Assembly (NCBI RefSeq): GCF_000143965.1
Contig: NC_014365.1
Span: 1,205,501-1,269,500, forward strand
Source: Desulfarculus baarsii DSM 2075
Lineage (GTDB): Bacteria; Desulfobacterota; Desulfarculia; Desulfarculales; Desulfarculaceae
Direction of reading: 5' to 3'
Length of the DNA stretch: 64,000 nucleotides
Shown: positions 32,546 through 41,736 of the stretch, piece after piece
Position numbering within the stretch: the first letter of the stretch is position 1
Layout: each line of letters begins with the position of its first letter
Notes under the pieces: model-generated
Database searches by the model: none
The model's input: the letters and a program-made list of their open reading frames with translations, nothing else
What the model was told of the DNA's origin: nothing
Position numbers and translations under genes: made by a program

Positions 32546-33229
32546 TCATTCCAGCAGGTCGGCGATGGTGCGCAGCAGGCGGCCCACCGGACGGGCGTTG
32601 GCCAGTTGGTGGTTGTAGCACAGCGTCAGCGGCATGAGGCCGTCGACTGGCATGCCGGGATAGAGGGCCATGCTGTGGGCCGGGGTGTAGCAAAGGTCGT
32701 CGACGCCCGCCAGCCAGAGCATCGAGACGAAAAGCGGCGCGTTGTGACGGACGTATTGGGCCGGATAGACCCCGCTCAGGCGGCGTAGCACATAGTCGGC
32801 CTCGGGCCAGAGGCGGGCCATCAACGACGGCGGGGCCTCGTCCTGGCCCCGGCCGGCGCGCAGCAGCTCGATCACGCGCCCTTGGCTCATCTCGTGGGCG
32901 GCCTGGATCACCACGCCCGTGCACGATGTGTCGGCGTTTTCCAGAAAGGCGCAGACCTTGGGCGGCAGGCCGGCCCAGCGCAGCCTTCCCCAAAACGTAT
33001 AAAAATTCAGCCGCGGATGCAGCAAAAGCGCCGCCGAGGCCGCCCGGCAGACCGCCGCCAGCATCGGCCAGGGCTGATCTTGCGCGCGGGCCAGGGCCGG
33101 GCGCAAGCGGGCGTTGGCTCGCATGCACACGCCGTGGGCCGTCTCGGGAGCGCGCCACCAGGTGCGCCGGGGCAACTCGCCCTGGCCTGGGGCGATGGGC
33201 AGAGGTACAATTTTATGATAAGCGTTCAT
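32546..33229 (-). CDS. E2-acyltransferase-fold-like protein with altered active-site motif
   Basis: A 227-residue protein starting at the ATG at 33229. The C-terminus LCYNHQLANARPVGRLL aligns with the catalytic-domain end of 2-oxoacid dehydrogenase E2 / chloramphenicol acetyltransferase-fold proteins, where the motif is DHRxxDG. The His is kept, but the following Asp-Gly is replaced by Asn-Ala. No lipoyl or subunit-binding domain is present. It may be a catalytically changed or inactive relative. The 32-bp divergent gap to the next gene leaves little room for two promoters. Confidence 0.5.
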   Translation of the reverse strand: MNAYHKIVPLPIAPGQGELPRRTWWRAPETAHGVCMRANARLRPALARAQDQPWPMLAAVCRAASAALLLHPRLNFYTFWGRLRWAGLPPKVCAFLENADTSCTGVVIQAAHEMSQGRVIELLRAGRGQDEAPPSLMARLWPEADYVLRRLSGVYPAQYVRHNAPLFVSMLWLAGVDDLCYTPAHSMALYPGMPVDGLMPLTLCYNHQLANARPVGRLLRTIADLLE

Positions 33230-33261
33230 GGCGAGGCTAAATCTGCCACAAGGAGCGGCCC

Positions 33262-33942
33262 TTGGACACCACAAAAATCATCGGTCAAGCCAGATCCATG
33301 GCCCAGCGCTTTTCCGGCGGCCTCAAGCGCCAGTTGCGCCTGCCTGTTTTCGATTTCGACGATTTCCTCGACGTTTACGACTTGCCGGCCAACGGCCTGG
33401 GCCTGAGCCAATATCGTGATCACTGCCGTCGCACGTGGTACCTGATGCAGTTTCTGCGCCAAGCCGGCGTGGAGCCCCAGGCGGTGGCCGTGGGCGGCCA
33501 GGCCTTTGCCCGGTGGGCCCAGGCCACGGGCCAGGACCTCTCCGACGGTCACGGCCGGGCCCACGCCGTGGGCGATTTTGTCAACGATCCGGCCCACGCG
33601 CCGTCCCAATGCCAGCACGTCAGCCCCATGGCCTCGCTGGCGGTGGGCTCGGCCCTGGCCACCATCAGCCTGCTGGGCGAAAGCCCCGATCAGCCCGAGG
33701 TGGTCGGCGTGGCCCTGCACCTGCGTGACGGCCAGGTGCTGGAGGTCTTCAACGTCCTGACTTGCGATCACACGCCCGAGCAGGCCTGGGGCATGGTCAG
33801 CGGCTTTTTGGATGGCCGCAAGCCGCGCCGCGTTTTTCAGGACCAGACCGTGCGCCGGCCGGAGTTCTGCCCCGATTGCGGCGAGCTGCTGTGCAACGTG
33901 GCCTCGTCCCGCGACGTGGAGCAGGCCCTGGGCCCGGCCTGA
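33262..33942 (+). CDS. Hypothetical protein with C-terminal zinc-knuckle-like CxxC pair
   Basis: A 226-residue soluble protein that I do not recognise. The TTG start at 33262 has AAGGAG upstream. The centre is rich in His and Asp (DLSDGHGRAHAVGDFVNDPAH). The last 35 residues contain FCPDCGELLC, a possible half zinc site. No membrane or signal segment. It lies between the divergent E2-like gene and the downstream HEAT-repeat gene, 117 bp away. Confidence 0.55.
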   Translation: MDTTKIIGQARSMAQRFSGGLKRQLRLPVFDFDDFLDVYDLPANGLGLSQYRDHCRRTWYLMQFLRQAGVEPQAVAVGGQAFARWAQATGQDLSDGHGRAHAVGDFVNDPAHAPSQCQHVSPMASLAVGSALATISLLGESPDQPEVVGVALHLRDGQVLEVFNVLTCDHTPEQAWGMVSGFLDGRKPRRVFQDQTVRRPEFCPDCGELLCNVASSRDVEQALGPA

Positions 33943-33966
33943 TAATTGTTTTTGGCGTGATGGGCT

Positions 33967-33996
33967 TTGACAAACATGGCGTCGTTCGACGATCAT
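33967..33996 (+). promoter_or_regulatory. Possible promoter of the HEAT-repeat gene
   Basis: TTGACA (33967-33972) and GATCAT (33991-33996) with an 18-bp spacer, 63 bp before the start. The -35 is consensus; the -10 is moderate. Confidence 0.3.
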
Positions 33997-34059
33997 TTAC
34001 TGGTAACGTGAAGCTGACGACGGCCATGCGCCTCGGGGCCGCGGCGGGAGAGTTTGGCC

Positions 34060-35025
34060 ATGGCGGATAATCTGGAAAAAATCGTCCTCGACGCCCTCGA
34101 CGCCGAGGAACCCAACATCCTGCGGGCGGCCTGCCTGCTCAGCGGCTCCATGGGCCTCAAGGAGGCCGAGCGTGGCCTGATCAAGGCCCTGGGCCACAAG
34201 GCCTGGCAGATCCAGGCCGAGGCGGCCAAGTCGCTGGGCCTGCTGCTGCTGCCGGGGGCGTTGCCGTTTTTGCGGCGCTTGCTCAAGGCATCCGACGCCG
34301 ATCTGCGCCAGAAAGTCCTGGCCGCCGCCGCCGGGGCCAAGGAGCCGCCCTCCGAGGCCGGCGACGAGACCCACCCCGAGGTGCGTAAGGCCGCCGCCGT
34401 GGCTATCAGCCGCATCCAGCCCGGCGTGGCCCAGGAGGCCCTGCGGGCGGCCCTGGCCAGCGGTCAGGCCAACCTGATGGGCGCGGCCATGAGCGGCCTG
34501 GCCAACCTGGAAGTGACCGATATCGCCCAAAACGTCATCGAGCTGACGGCCAACGAAGACGTGGCCGTGCGCCGCGCCGCCGCGGCCTGCCTGGGCCGCC
34601 TGCGCGAGATCAAGGCCGTGCCGCGCCTGGTGCAGCTGCTGCAAGACTCCGACGCCGGCGTGCGCAAGGAAGCCGTCATCGCCCTCAACCACATCAAGAG
34701 CCGCGACGCCCTGGCCCCCCTGGCCGCCTGCCTGGACGACAACGACGCCGAGGTGCGCCGCGTGACGGCCATAGCCCTGGGCAACACCCGCCTGCGCCTG
34801 AACGAGATCGTCCAACCCCTGATCCACGCGCTCAGGGACCGCGACGCCTCGGTGCGCCAGGCCGCCTTGATGGCCCTGTCCAACATCAAGGCCCCCGAGG
34901 CCCTGGAGGCCGCCGCCAGCCTGCTGGCCGACACCCATGACGAGGTGCGCAAGCAGGCCGGGGCCACCACCGTGGTGCTGGCCTTCGCCAAGGAACGCCC
35001 CGAGTACGACCCCGGCCACATTTAG
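34060..35025 (+). CDS. HEAT-repeat protein
   Basis: A 321-residue all-helical solenoid. The ATG at 34060 has GGGAG upstream. From about residue 100 on, HEAT/PBS-lyase-like repeats of 31 residues are clear, each with a pattern like DxxVRxxAxxALGxxx: DVAVRRAAAACLGRLR, DAGVRKEAVIALNHIK, DAEVRRVTAIALGNTR, DASVRQAALMALSNIK, DEVRKQAGATTVVL. Such proteins usually serve as interaction scaffolds. No partner is evident from the neighbours. Confidence 0.8.
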   Translation: MADNLEKIVLDALDAEEPNILRAACLLSGSMGLKEAERGLIKALGHKAWQIQAEAAKSLGLLLLPGALPFLRRLLKASDADLRQKVLAAAAGAKEPPSEAGDETHPEVRKAAAVAISRIQPGVAQEALRAALASGQANLMGAAMSGLANLEVTDIAQNVIELTANEDVAVRRAAAACLGRLREIKAVPRLVQLLQDSDAGVRKEAVIALNHIKSRDALAPLAACLDDNDAEVRRVTAIALGNTRLRLNEIVQPLIHALRDRDASVRQAALMALSNIKAPEALEAAASLLADTHDEVRKQAGATTVVLAFAKERPEYDPGHI

Positions 35026-35378
35026 GCCGGCCCGCCGGCGCGCGGGGGGCGGCGGTCGTGCAAAGCGCTTTTTCGGCGTGGGCCCAGGTCGTTGGCCGCC
35101 AATCCGGCCCGACAGCGGCCCGGGGCGAATCTTTCATACGACGTATTAGTCATTCCTAATAAATTCATAAAATCCAAAAAAACAATCACCGCGTTCAATA
35201 ACCAGAGCCAAGCCGCTGCTATGTTCGCTCCATTGAGGCGTCAGGAGGCCGTTGGGCGGATGGGCGACGCCGTCGGCGCGTGGGGCGATCGCGCCGGCGC
35301 GACGCCGCGCCAAACGGTTCGGTATTGCCTGCGCGACGCCGCCATCGTGTTTTTTCGCCATGGGAAGGGAGCGAGGAA
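35026..35378. other. 353-bp gap upstream of the first TonB receptor
   Basis: An AT-rich patch (about 35130-35180) contrasts with the surroundings. It contains an inverted repeat TATTAG / CTAATA (35144-35161). A 52-codon ORF (ATG 35260, stop at 35418, AGGAGG 11 bases upstream) runs across the receptor start in another frame; it could be a leader but has no recognisable product. I see no clear promoter. Confidence 0.4.
35144..35161. promoter_or_regulatory. Inverted repeat upstream of TonB receptor 1
   Basis: TATTAG (35144-35149), six bases, CTAATA (35156-35161). It is the only clear dyad in the gap and lies about 220 bp before the receptor start. Possible regulator site for the adjacent PchR-like proteins or for Fur; it does not match the Fur consensus well. 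Confidence 0.35.
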
Positions 35379-37481
35379 GTGCCAAGGAAAACATGCGGAG
35401 CGATGTTGGTTGCGCTGATGCTTTGGGCCGCGGTGGGCGGCGGCCTGGCCGTGGCCGCCGAGGATGCGGCCGCGCCGGCGGATCAACAAGCGCACGAGTT
35501 GGAGGCGGTGATGGTCACCGCCGATAAAACCACCAGCAAGGACGTCAACGATCTGCCCATGAGCGTTTCGGTTATCGACGAGGAGGAGCTAGGCGACTAT
35601 CAGATCGACCAGGTCGATCAGCTCACCAATTTTCTGCCCAACGTCAATTATCTCAAAACAGGCAGTCATTGGACGGAGGTCAGCTTCCGCGGCATGGGGG
35701 CCATGAGCAACATGGTCTACACCAGCTATTCCAGCCTGGACGGCGTCTCCCTGCCCTACGTGGGCAGCGACGCCTTTTTCGACGTGCAGCGCATCGAAGT
35801 GGTGCGCGGCGGCGTGGGCTCGCTCTTTGGCCGCAACACCCACGCCGGCCACCTCAACATCATCACCAACGATCCCGGCGACACGCTCAACGCCCACGCC
35901 ACGGCCCGCTACGGCAGCTTCAACACCTATGAAGTCGACGGCGCGGTGGGCGGCCCGGTCAACGAGAAGGTGGGCTTCCGGCTGGCGGCCCGGTACTCCG
36001 GCACGGACGGCTGGATCGAAAATGATTATTATAATCGAGACGACACCAACGACGGCAGCCAAGCCTCCGGTCGGGCCAAGGTCGTTTTCAGCCCCAGCGA
36101 TGCCTGCGACGCCACCTTCTCGCTCAACCTCGACCGCTTCGACTCGGCCAACGACAACTACGCCAACGTCGACGGCGGCGGCACAATCCACACCCTCAAC
36201 AACCTCTTGGGCCATGACAACGGCTCCATGGTCTTGCCGAGCCTGGATCTGCGCAAGCGCTTCGGGGCCCTGGAGCTGACCTCCATCACCGCCTTTGTCG
36301 ACACCAAATACGACATGCTGCTGGACCAGGACATGAGCCCATTGGACGCCATCATCCTGGATTATCAAGAGGACTATCAGACCTTCTCCGAAGAGCTGCG
36401 TATCGCCACCACCGACCAGAACGCGGTCTGGCAAGGCATGGCCGGCCTCTATCTGATGCATCAAAAGGGAACCTACGACATGGACTTCCAGTTCGGCTCC
36501 CAGGGCGCGTATTTTGGAAGTATTCCCGGCATGTATCAAAAATCAGACTCCGAGCTGACCACCGACAACGCGGCCCTGTTCGGCCAGGTGCAATACCGTC
36601 CCTGGGAAAAGGTTGAATTCACCGCCGCCCTGAGGATGGACTGGGAGCGGGTCAAGGTGGATTGGAACACCGCCTACGGCCTGAACGGGACCACATACGG
36701 CACGGACAAATATGACGCCGACCAGGATTGGCTGGCCCTGTTGCCCCGGATCAGCGCCGCCTATCTGCTCGCCACCGATCAGCGCATCTACGCCACCATC
36801 TACCAGGGCTATCGCTCCGGGGCCTATAACGTGCTCAGCACCAGCCGCGATGTCATCGAGCACAGCGTTGACCCGGAATACACCACCACCTATGAGGCTG
36901 GCTACAAGGCCGCCCTGTTCGACAAGCGGCTGAGTTTGCGCGCGGCGATATTTTACGTGGACTGGCGCGACATTCAGCTCTCCGTGGTCAAGGACGGCCT
37001 GGTGGTCCTGCAAAACGCCGGCAAGGCCCACAGCTATGGCCTGGAGACCGAGGTTGGCTGGCAGGTTCTGCCCGGCCTGAACATCCTGGCCTCGCTGGGG
37101 CTCATTTCGGCCGAATTTGATGAATACAACGGTCACTCCAGCGGCGAGAATCTTTCGGGCAACGATATCCCCAACACGCCCAACTATAAATTCGCCCTGG
37201 GCGGCGTCTATCGCCACGCCAGCGGCCTGTTCGCCCAGGCCAGCGCGTCGTGGATCGGCAAGAAATATCTGGAAGAAACCAACGGTTACCAGCAAGACGC
37301 CTATGTCTTGATCGACGCCAAAACCGGTTACGAGGCCGAGCGCTGGGCGGCTTACATCTGGGGTCAAAACCTGGCCGACGAGTTGTACGTGGTGCGCGCC
37401 CTGGATTTCTACGGCATGGGCTACTACGGTCGCACCGGCCAGCCCCTGGCGGTGGGCGTCGAACTGCAATGGCGCTTCTAG
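35379..37481 (+). CDS. TonB-dependent outer-membrane receptor 1
   Basis: A 700-residue receptor. I choose the GTG at 35379 (AGGGAG upstream); a signal peptide (MLVALMLWAAVGGGLAVAA region) ends near residue 27. LEAVMVTADK is the TonB-box region, and the plug domain follows, with NDLPMSVSVID and VVRGGVGSLFGRNTHAGHLNIIT. The barrel ends in an aromatic residue (QWRF), as outer-membrane proteins do. The plug resembles siderophore receptors of the FyuA/FptA kind by general pattern; the ligand is unknown. A methyltransferase and an MFS gene follow on the same strand. Confidence 0.88.
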   Translation: MPRKTCGAMLVALMLWAAVGGGLAVAAEDAAAPADQQAHELEAVMVTADKTTSKDVNDLPMSVSVIDEEELGDYQIDQVDQLTNFLPNVNYLKTGSHWTEVSFRGMGAMSNMVYTSYSSLDGVSLPYVGSDAFFDVQRIEVVRGGVGSLFGRNTHAGHLNIITNDPGDTLNAHATARYGSFNTYEVDGAVGGPVNEKVGFRLAARYSGTDGWIENDYYNRDDTNDGSQASGRAKVVFSPSDACDATFSLNLDRFDSANDNYANVDGGGTIHTLNNLLGHDNGSMVLPSLDLRKRFGALELTSITAFVDTKYDMLLDQDMSPLDAIILDYQEDYQTFSEELRIATTDQNAVWQGMAGLYLMHQKGTYDMDFQFGSQGAYFGSIPGMYQKSDSELTTDNAALFGQVQYRPWEKVEFTAALRMDWERVKVDWNTAYGLNGTTYGTDKYDADQDWLALLPRISAAYLLATDQRIYATIYQGYRSGAYNVLSTSRDVIEHSVDPEYTTTYEAGYKAALFDKRLSLRAAIFYVDWRDIQLSVVKDGLVVLQNAGKAHSYGLETEVGWQVLPGLNILASLGLISAEFDEYNGHSSGENLSGNDIPNTPNYKFALGGVYRHASGLFAQASASWIGKKYLEETNGYQQDAYVLIDAKTGYEAERWAAYIWGQNLADELYVVRALDFYGMGYYGRTGQPLAVGVELQWRF

Positions 37482-37523
37482 CGGCGGTCCGCCGGGGCCG
37501 CGCCAAGGGAAAAGAGGGCGTTG

Positions 37524-38180
37524 ATGACTAGCATCTTGAGCAGGTTCATCGATTCGACGGCCAAACGGCCCCAGGGCAAGTGGGCGCGTCAATACTATGG
37601 CGAACCGAAAAGCCACATGAAGGCCTTTGCCCAGACCATGGAAGCCCTGGCCCCGCGGCCCGATGACGCGCACCTGGAGATCGGCTGCGGCGGCGGTTAT
37701 TTCTTGGGCATGATCCAACCCAAGGTGGCTCGGGTGGCGGCCATCGATCACAGCCCGGAGATGGTGGAGGTGGCCCGCCGGGCCAACCACGACGCCGTGG
37801 CCGCCGGCTTGGCCGAGATCGTCCAGGGCGACGCCGAGCGCCTGCCCTGGCCCGACGACAGCTTCACCTGCTCGGCCAACACCTCGATGTGGTTTTTTCT
37901 GGAGCATCCCGAGCGGGTGCTGGCCGAGCTGCGCCGGGTGCTCAAGCCCGGCGGCCGCCTGGTCATCACCACCATACGCCGTTCGTGGTTCAACCGCCTG
38001 GTCTGGGCCCTTTACGGCCTGCGCCTTTACAGCAACCGGCAGATGGCGCGGATGCTGGGCGACAGCGGCTTTTGCGAGATCGAAGTTGTCTCCAAGGGCC
38101 TCATGGGCCAGATCGTCACGGCCCGCAAGCCGGCCGCGTCGGTCCAGGGCCAGGACAAGGCCAACCATGCGCGCCCATAG
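37524..38180 (+). CDS. Class I SAM-dependent methyltransferase (UbiE-like)
   Basis: A 218-residue methyltransferase. AHLEIGCGGGYFLGM is the SAM-binding motif I, AIDHSPEMVEVARR gives the acidic residue of motif II, and LRRVLKPGGRLVITT is motif III. The substrate is not evident. It lies 42 bp after receptor 1 and overlaps the start of the MFS gene by 14 bp, so it is part of the uptake operon. That placement suggests it modifies the imported ligand or a product of it; inference. Confidence 0.82.
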   Translation: MTSILSRFIDSTAKRPQGKWARQYYGEPKSHMKAFAQTMEALAPRPDDAHLEIGCGGGYFLGMIQPKVARVAAIDHSPEMVEVARRANHDAVAAGLAEIVQGDAERLPWPDDSFTCSANTSMWFFLEHPERVLAELRRVLKPGGRLVITTIRRSWFNRLVWALYGLRLYSNRQMARMLGDSGFCEIEVVSKGLMGQIVTARKPAASVQGQDKANHARP

Positions 38181-39420
38181 AAAATATATTCTGCTTTCGG
38201 GCCTCTACATCGCCCAGACTCTGCCCGGCCATTTTTTTGGCAACGTCCTTCCGGTGATCATGCGCGGCCAGGGGGCCAGCCTGGCCAGCATCGGTTTTTT
38301 GCAGATCATCGCCTTGCCCTGGCTGCTCAAGTTTTTGTGGGCCCCGCTGGTGGACCGGGCCACCGCCCCCGGCGGGCGCTATGCCAGGGTCATCGTGGCC
38401 TTGCAACTGATGTTTTGCCTGTGCACGGCCGCCTTGGCCCTGGTGGGCCTGGAGCGCCAGCTGCCCCTGGCGCTGGGCCTGATGGCCCTTTCCTATGTTT
38501 TCGCCGCCACCCAGGATATCGCCACCGACGCCCTGGCGGTGCGTTTGTTGAATGACGAAGAAAGGGGGCCCGGCAACGCCGCCCAGACCGGCGGCAACAT
38601 GCTGGGGGCCCTGCTGGGCTCCGGCGGGGCGCTGATCGCCTATCAATACTTGGGCTGGGCCGGGGTCATGCTGGCGATGGCCCTGGCCCTGCTGTTGCCG
38701 CTGGCCCCCCTGGGTTGGCTGGCGTCAGCCATCCCGGCGCGGCCGGGCGCGGGCGGCGAGGCCGGCGCCACGGGCTGGTCGGGCTTTTTTCGCCAAAGGG
38801 GGGCCGGACGCTGGACGCTGATGATGCTGATCTCCTACGGCGGCAGCATGGCCTGCGTCATGATAACCAAGCCGTTGATGGTCGATCTGGGCTTTTCGGC
38901 GGCGCGCATCGGCCTGTTGACGGGCGTGCACGGCGTGGGCGTGGGCCTGCTGGGCGCGGTGGCCGCCGGCTGGCTGATCCCCAGGCTGGGCCGTCTGGCC
39001 GTGCTGCGCGGCGGTTGCCTGCTGGGCGCCGTGGCCGCCGTGGCCATGCTGCCCCTGGCCTGGGGCCAGACGGACACGGCCTATCTGCTGGCGGCCATTG
39101 GCCTGGGCGGCCTGGGGTTCGCCGCCACCATGACGGCCATCAACACCATCGCCATGGATTTCACCCGGCCGGGCCACGAAGGGGCCGACTACAGTTTGCA
39201 GATAGCCATCTCCATGATCGGCGGCGGCGTGCTGATGGGCTCCAGCGGCTGGCTGGCCCAGGAGATGGGCTATGACGGCGTGTTTTCGCTCTGCGGCGCG
39301 CTCTGCCTGGCGGCGGCGGGGCTGGTTTCGCCACTCTGCGGCCGCCAATTGGCGAGGCGCTCGGCGGGTGGGGTCGGGTTGCTCAGCCGCGCCGGGCGCG
39401 GAGATATTGGCCGGGCGTGA
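38167..39420 (+). CDS. MFS transporter, RhtX/FptX/AmpG-like
   Basis: A 417-residue, twelve-helix inner-membrane transporter starting at the ATG at 38167 inside the methyltransferase end. ASLASIGFLQIIALPWLLKF followed by LWAPLVDR is the pattern of the RhtX/FptX siderophore importers and the related AmpG permeases. With a TonB receptor and PchR-like regulators next door, ferric-siderophore (or other chelate) import across the inner membrane is likely. Its last 38 bp overlap the end of the convergent AraC gene. Confidence 0.82.
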   Translation: MRAHRKYILLSGLYIAQTLPGHFFGNVLPVIMRGQGASLASIGFLQIIALPWLLKFLWAPLVDRATAPGGRYARVIVALQLMFCLCTAALALVGLERQLPLALGLMALSYVFAATQDIATDALAVRLLNDEERGPGNAAQTGGNMLGALLGSGGALIAYQYLGWAGVMLAMALALLLPLAPLGWLASAIPARPGAGGEAGATGWSGFFRQRGAGRWTLMMLISYGGSMACVMITKPLMVDLGFSAARIGLLTGVHGVGVGLLGAVAAGWLIPRLGRLAVLRGGCLLGAVAAVAMLPLAWGQTDTAYLLAAIGLGGLGFAATMTAINTIAMDFTRPGHEGADYSLQIAISMIGGGVLMGSSGWLAQEMGYDGVFSLCGALCLAAAGLVSPLCGRQLARRSAGGVGLLSRAGRGDIGRA

Positions 39421-40387
39421 GCCCGAAGCGCCGCTTGAAGCAGCGGTTGAGGTGACTTTGATCGCAAAAGCCCGCCAGCAAGGCGGCCTCGGCGATGGAG
39501 CAGCCAGCGCCGAGCAACTCCCGCGCCCGGTCCAGGCGGGCCTGGCGCAACCACTCGAACACCGTCACGCCGTAGGCCTGCTTGAAGCAGATGTTGAGCT
39601 TGCCGTGACTCATGCCCGCCTCGCGGGCCATGTCGAGCAGCGACGGCTGATCGTGGAGGTTGGCGCCAAGCATTTCCAGCACCCGCCGCAAGCCGGCCCT
39701 GTCGGCCCGATCCATGGCCCGCGCCGGCCCGGCATGGCGGTGCGACTCGATGAACTGCTCCATCTGAAGTCCCAGCAATTCCAGTACCTTGGCCTCGGTG
39801 AACAGGCCGGCGCAAGGCGAGTCCCGGCGGATGGCCAGGATGTCGCGCAACACGGCGTTCATGGGGGCGGTTATAGTCGCGGGCAGCACGAAGCCGTTGG
39901 ATGATCTCGCGCCCTTGACCAGATCGCGCAGTTGGTCGGGCAGGGCCGGGGAGATGTCTTCGGCCAACTGGCCGAAAAGCCGGGGAGAGACGTCCACCGA
40001 CAGGCCCAGGACGTGGTCGCCCGCCTGGTAATGGCCCTGGGATATGGTGTGCGGCAGAAACAGCACCCCGCCGCGGCCGGCCAGGTTGGGCGAGTTGAAA
40101 AAACGCCTGCGCCCCTGGTCGATGACCGTGTGCACGCGGCCCTTTAGCATGTAGCCAAAGTGCAGGGCGGAGGCCTCGCGCGAAAAACGCAAGGTCATCT
40201 CGCCCGTGGGCCGGAAATCCTGGATGATCAACTCCAGGCCCTCCCGCAGCGGCACGTGCGTCAACGCGGCCGCGGCCATTTGGGTCTGGCCGTCGGTCGC
40301 GGCGAAGTTGACGCACGGCCAAGCCTCGGCGGGCGGCGTTGCCGCTGGCTCTTGCGCATCGCATGTGCATATCAAGTTAGACAACAT
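39383..40387 (-). CDS. AraC-family transcriptional regulator, PchR-like (1)
   Basis: A 334-residue regulator from the ATG at 40387; a TTG at 40408 would add seven residues, and neither has a clear ribosome binding site. The C-terminal double helix-turn-helix has GMSHGKLNICFKQAYGVTVF and AALLAGFCDQSHLNRCFKRR. The N-terminal domain (about 60-200) resembles the ligand-binding part of PchR/YbtA, regulators that sense a ferric siderophore and activate receptor genes. It is divergent from a second regulator of the same kind. Confidence 0.82.
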   Translation of the reverse strand: MLSNLICTCDAQEPAATPPAEAWPCVNFAATDGQTQMAAAALTHVPLREGLELIIQDFRPTGEMTLRFSREASALHFGYMLKGRVHTVIDQGRRRFFNSPNLAGRGGVLFLPHTISQGHYQAGDHVLGLSVDVSPRLFGQLAEDISPALPDQLRDLVKGARSSNGFVLPATITAPMNAVLRDILAIRRDSPCAGLFTEAKVLELLGLQMEQFIESHRHAGPARAMDRADRAGLRRVLEMLGANLHDQPSLLDMAREAGMSHGKLNICFKQAYGVTVFEWLRQARLDRARELLGAGCSIAEAALLAGFCDQSHLNRCFKRRFGLTPGQYLRARRG

Positions 40388-40410
40388 ATATTTTCTTGTA
40401 TAAGACAAAC
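40376..40410. promoter_or_regulatory. Direct repeats at the start of PchR-like regulator 1
   Basis: AGACAA occurs at 40379-40384 and 40403-40408, 24 bp apart, in an AT-rich island. Direct repeats roughly two helical turns apart are how AraC-type proteins bind. GTTAGAC (40376-40382) recurs at 41627-41633 upstream of the second methyltransferase. These may be autoregulatory sites. Confidence 0.3.
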
Positions 40411-40573
40411 AATTCGCCTATGTTTAGCCAAAAAAGCGCGGCCTGTCAAGCGCTCGCCGCGTTTGCGCCGGCCGTGACGCCACGGCGCGGCGGAGGGCGT
40501 CGCCGCCGATCGATCGGGCGGGCGATTTGGACAAAGGCGGCCGCTTGGGCCGCATCGGGCATGGTGGGCCAAA

Positions 40574-41560
40574 ATGGGCGGCGAAGCGAAGGGGCTTGTG
40601 CGGCGCGGCGAGGAGAGTTCGCTGGCCGGGTTGGAGGAGTCGGGCGTTCCGGCGGGCGTAGAGGGCCAACTGATGGAGGTCAAGCCTGGGCTGCGGGTGG
40701 CGGCGGTGGATTGCCGTCCCCAGGATGACCTGCGCATCGAGTTTGAGACCGGCGAGGCCCCGCTGGAGTTTTCCTATTATCTCGCCGGCCGGGCGCGCTA
40801 CCTGATCGACCATGAGCGCGGCGAGCACGCCTTTGTCAGCGAGGCCGGGCTCAACACCGTGGCGGCCTTCCCACGGTCGCGTGCGGTCATGGAGATCCCG
40901 GCGGGGGTCAACGCCCGCATGGTGGCCATTCACATCGAGGCCCATGTCATTGCCGACCATCTGGCCGAACGCCCCAACGCCGTCGTTCCCGAGTTGGCCC
41001 ACGCCGCGGAAAACGGCGTGTTTCCCTATTGCTTTCGGCCGTCGACGATGCCGCCGTCCATGGCGATCGTGGCCAACCAGATCCTGTCCTGCCCCTATCA
41101 CGGCGCCGTCCGGCGGCTGTTTTATGAAAGCAAGACGCTGGAGCTGATGGCCCTGCAACTGAGCCAACTGCTGGCCAGCCATCGGCCGACGGCGCATGCG
41201 CCGCTGAATCGCCAGGAAAGCGGTCGCATCCAGGCGGCCCGCAACATTCTCCTCGACGACCTGCAAAATCCGCCATCCTTGTTTCAGTTGGCCGGCGCGG
41301 TGGGCATGACCCACACCAAGCTCAACAAGGGGTTCAGGGATGTTTTCGGCACGACGGTTTTCGACTATCTGCGGCGGCAGCGCCTGGAGCAAAGCAGGCT
41401 GATGATCGACGCCGACGAGATGAACATGGCCGAAATCGCCTACGCCACCGGCTTCAGCAGCCCCAGCCATTTCGCCAAGGCCTTTCTGGCCTATTTCGGC
41501 GTCCAGCCCAGCGCCTACCTCAAGGAGGCAAAGGGCCGCCGCGGCGTCCGCCCGCGCTGA
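40574..41560 (+). CDS. AraC-family transcriptional regulator, PchR-like (2)
   Basis: A 328-residue regulator. The C-terminal HTH contains GMTHTKLNKGFRDVFGTTVF and IAYATGFSSPSHFAKAF, closely the PchR pattern (the GMTHTKLN stretch is typical). The N-terminal half is a sensor domain without a recognisable enzyme motif. It resembles regulator 1 throughout and is divergent from it, so the two probably arose by duplication and may each serve one receptor. The methyltransferase-receptor pair follows 176 bp downstream on the same strand. Confidence 0.83.
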   Translation: MGGEAKGLVRRGEESSLAGLEESGVPAGVEGQLMEVKPGLRVAAVDCRPQDDLRIEFETGEAPLEFSYYLAGRARYLIDHERGEHAFVSEAGLNTVAAFPRSRAVMEIPAGVNARMVAIHIEAHVIADHLAERPNAVVPELAHAAENGVFPYCFRPSTMPPSMAIVANQILSCPYHGAVRRLFYESKTLELMALQLSQLLASHRPTAHAPLNRQESGRIQAARNILLDDLQNPPSLFQLAGAVGMTHTKLNKGFRDVFGTTVFDYLRRQRLEQSRLMIDADEMNMAEIAYATGFSSPSHFAKAFLAYFGVQPSAYLKEAKGRRGVRPR

Positions 41561-41736
41561 CCCACCTTCCCGCCGCCTGGCTTTTCGCCGCGCCGTTCAG
41601 CAAATGACAGCAATATTTCAGCGGGTGTTAGACCGGCGCGGGGCATGCCTTGTAAATTGCCGGCCATGTCACGGGCGGGGCCCCGCGCGGCGCGGAGAGC
41701 CCGCCGTTCACGGCGATATCAGCGAAAGGCAACGTC

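Noticed and set aside
35260-35418. 52-codon ORF across the start of receptor 1
   Set aside because: It overlaps the receptor in another frame, has a poorly spaced ribosome binding site and no recognisable product; noted only in the gap entry.
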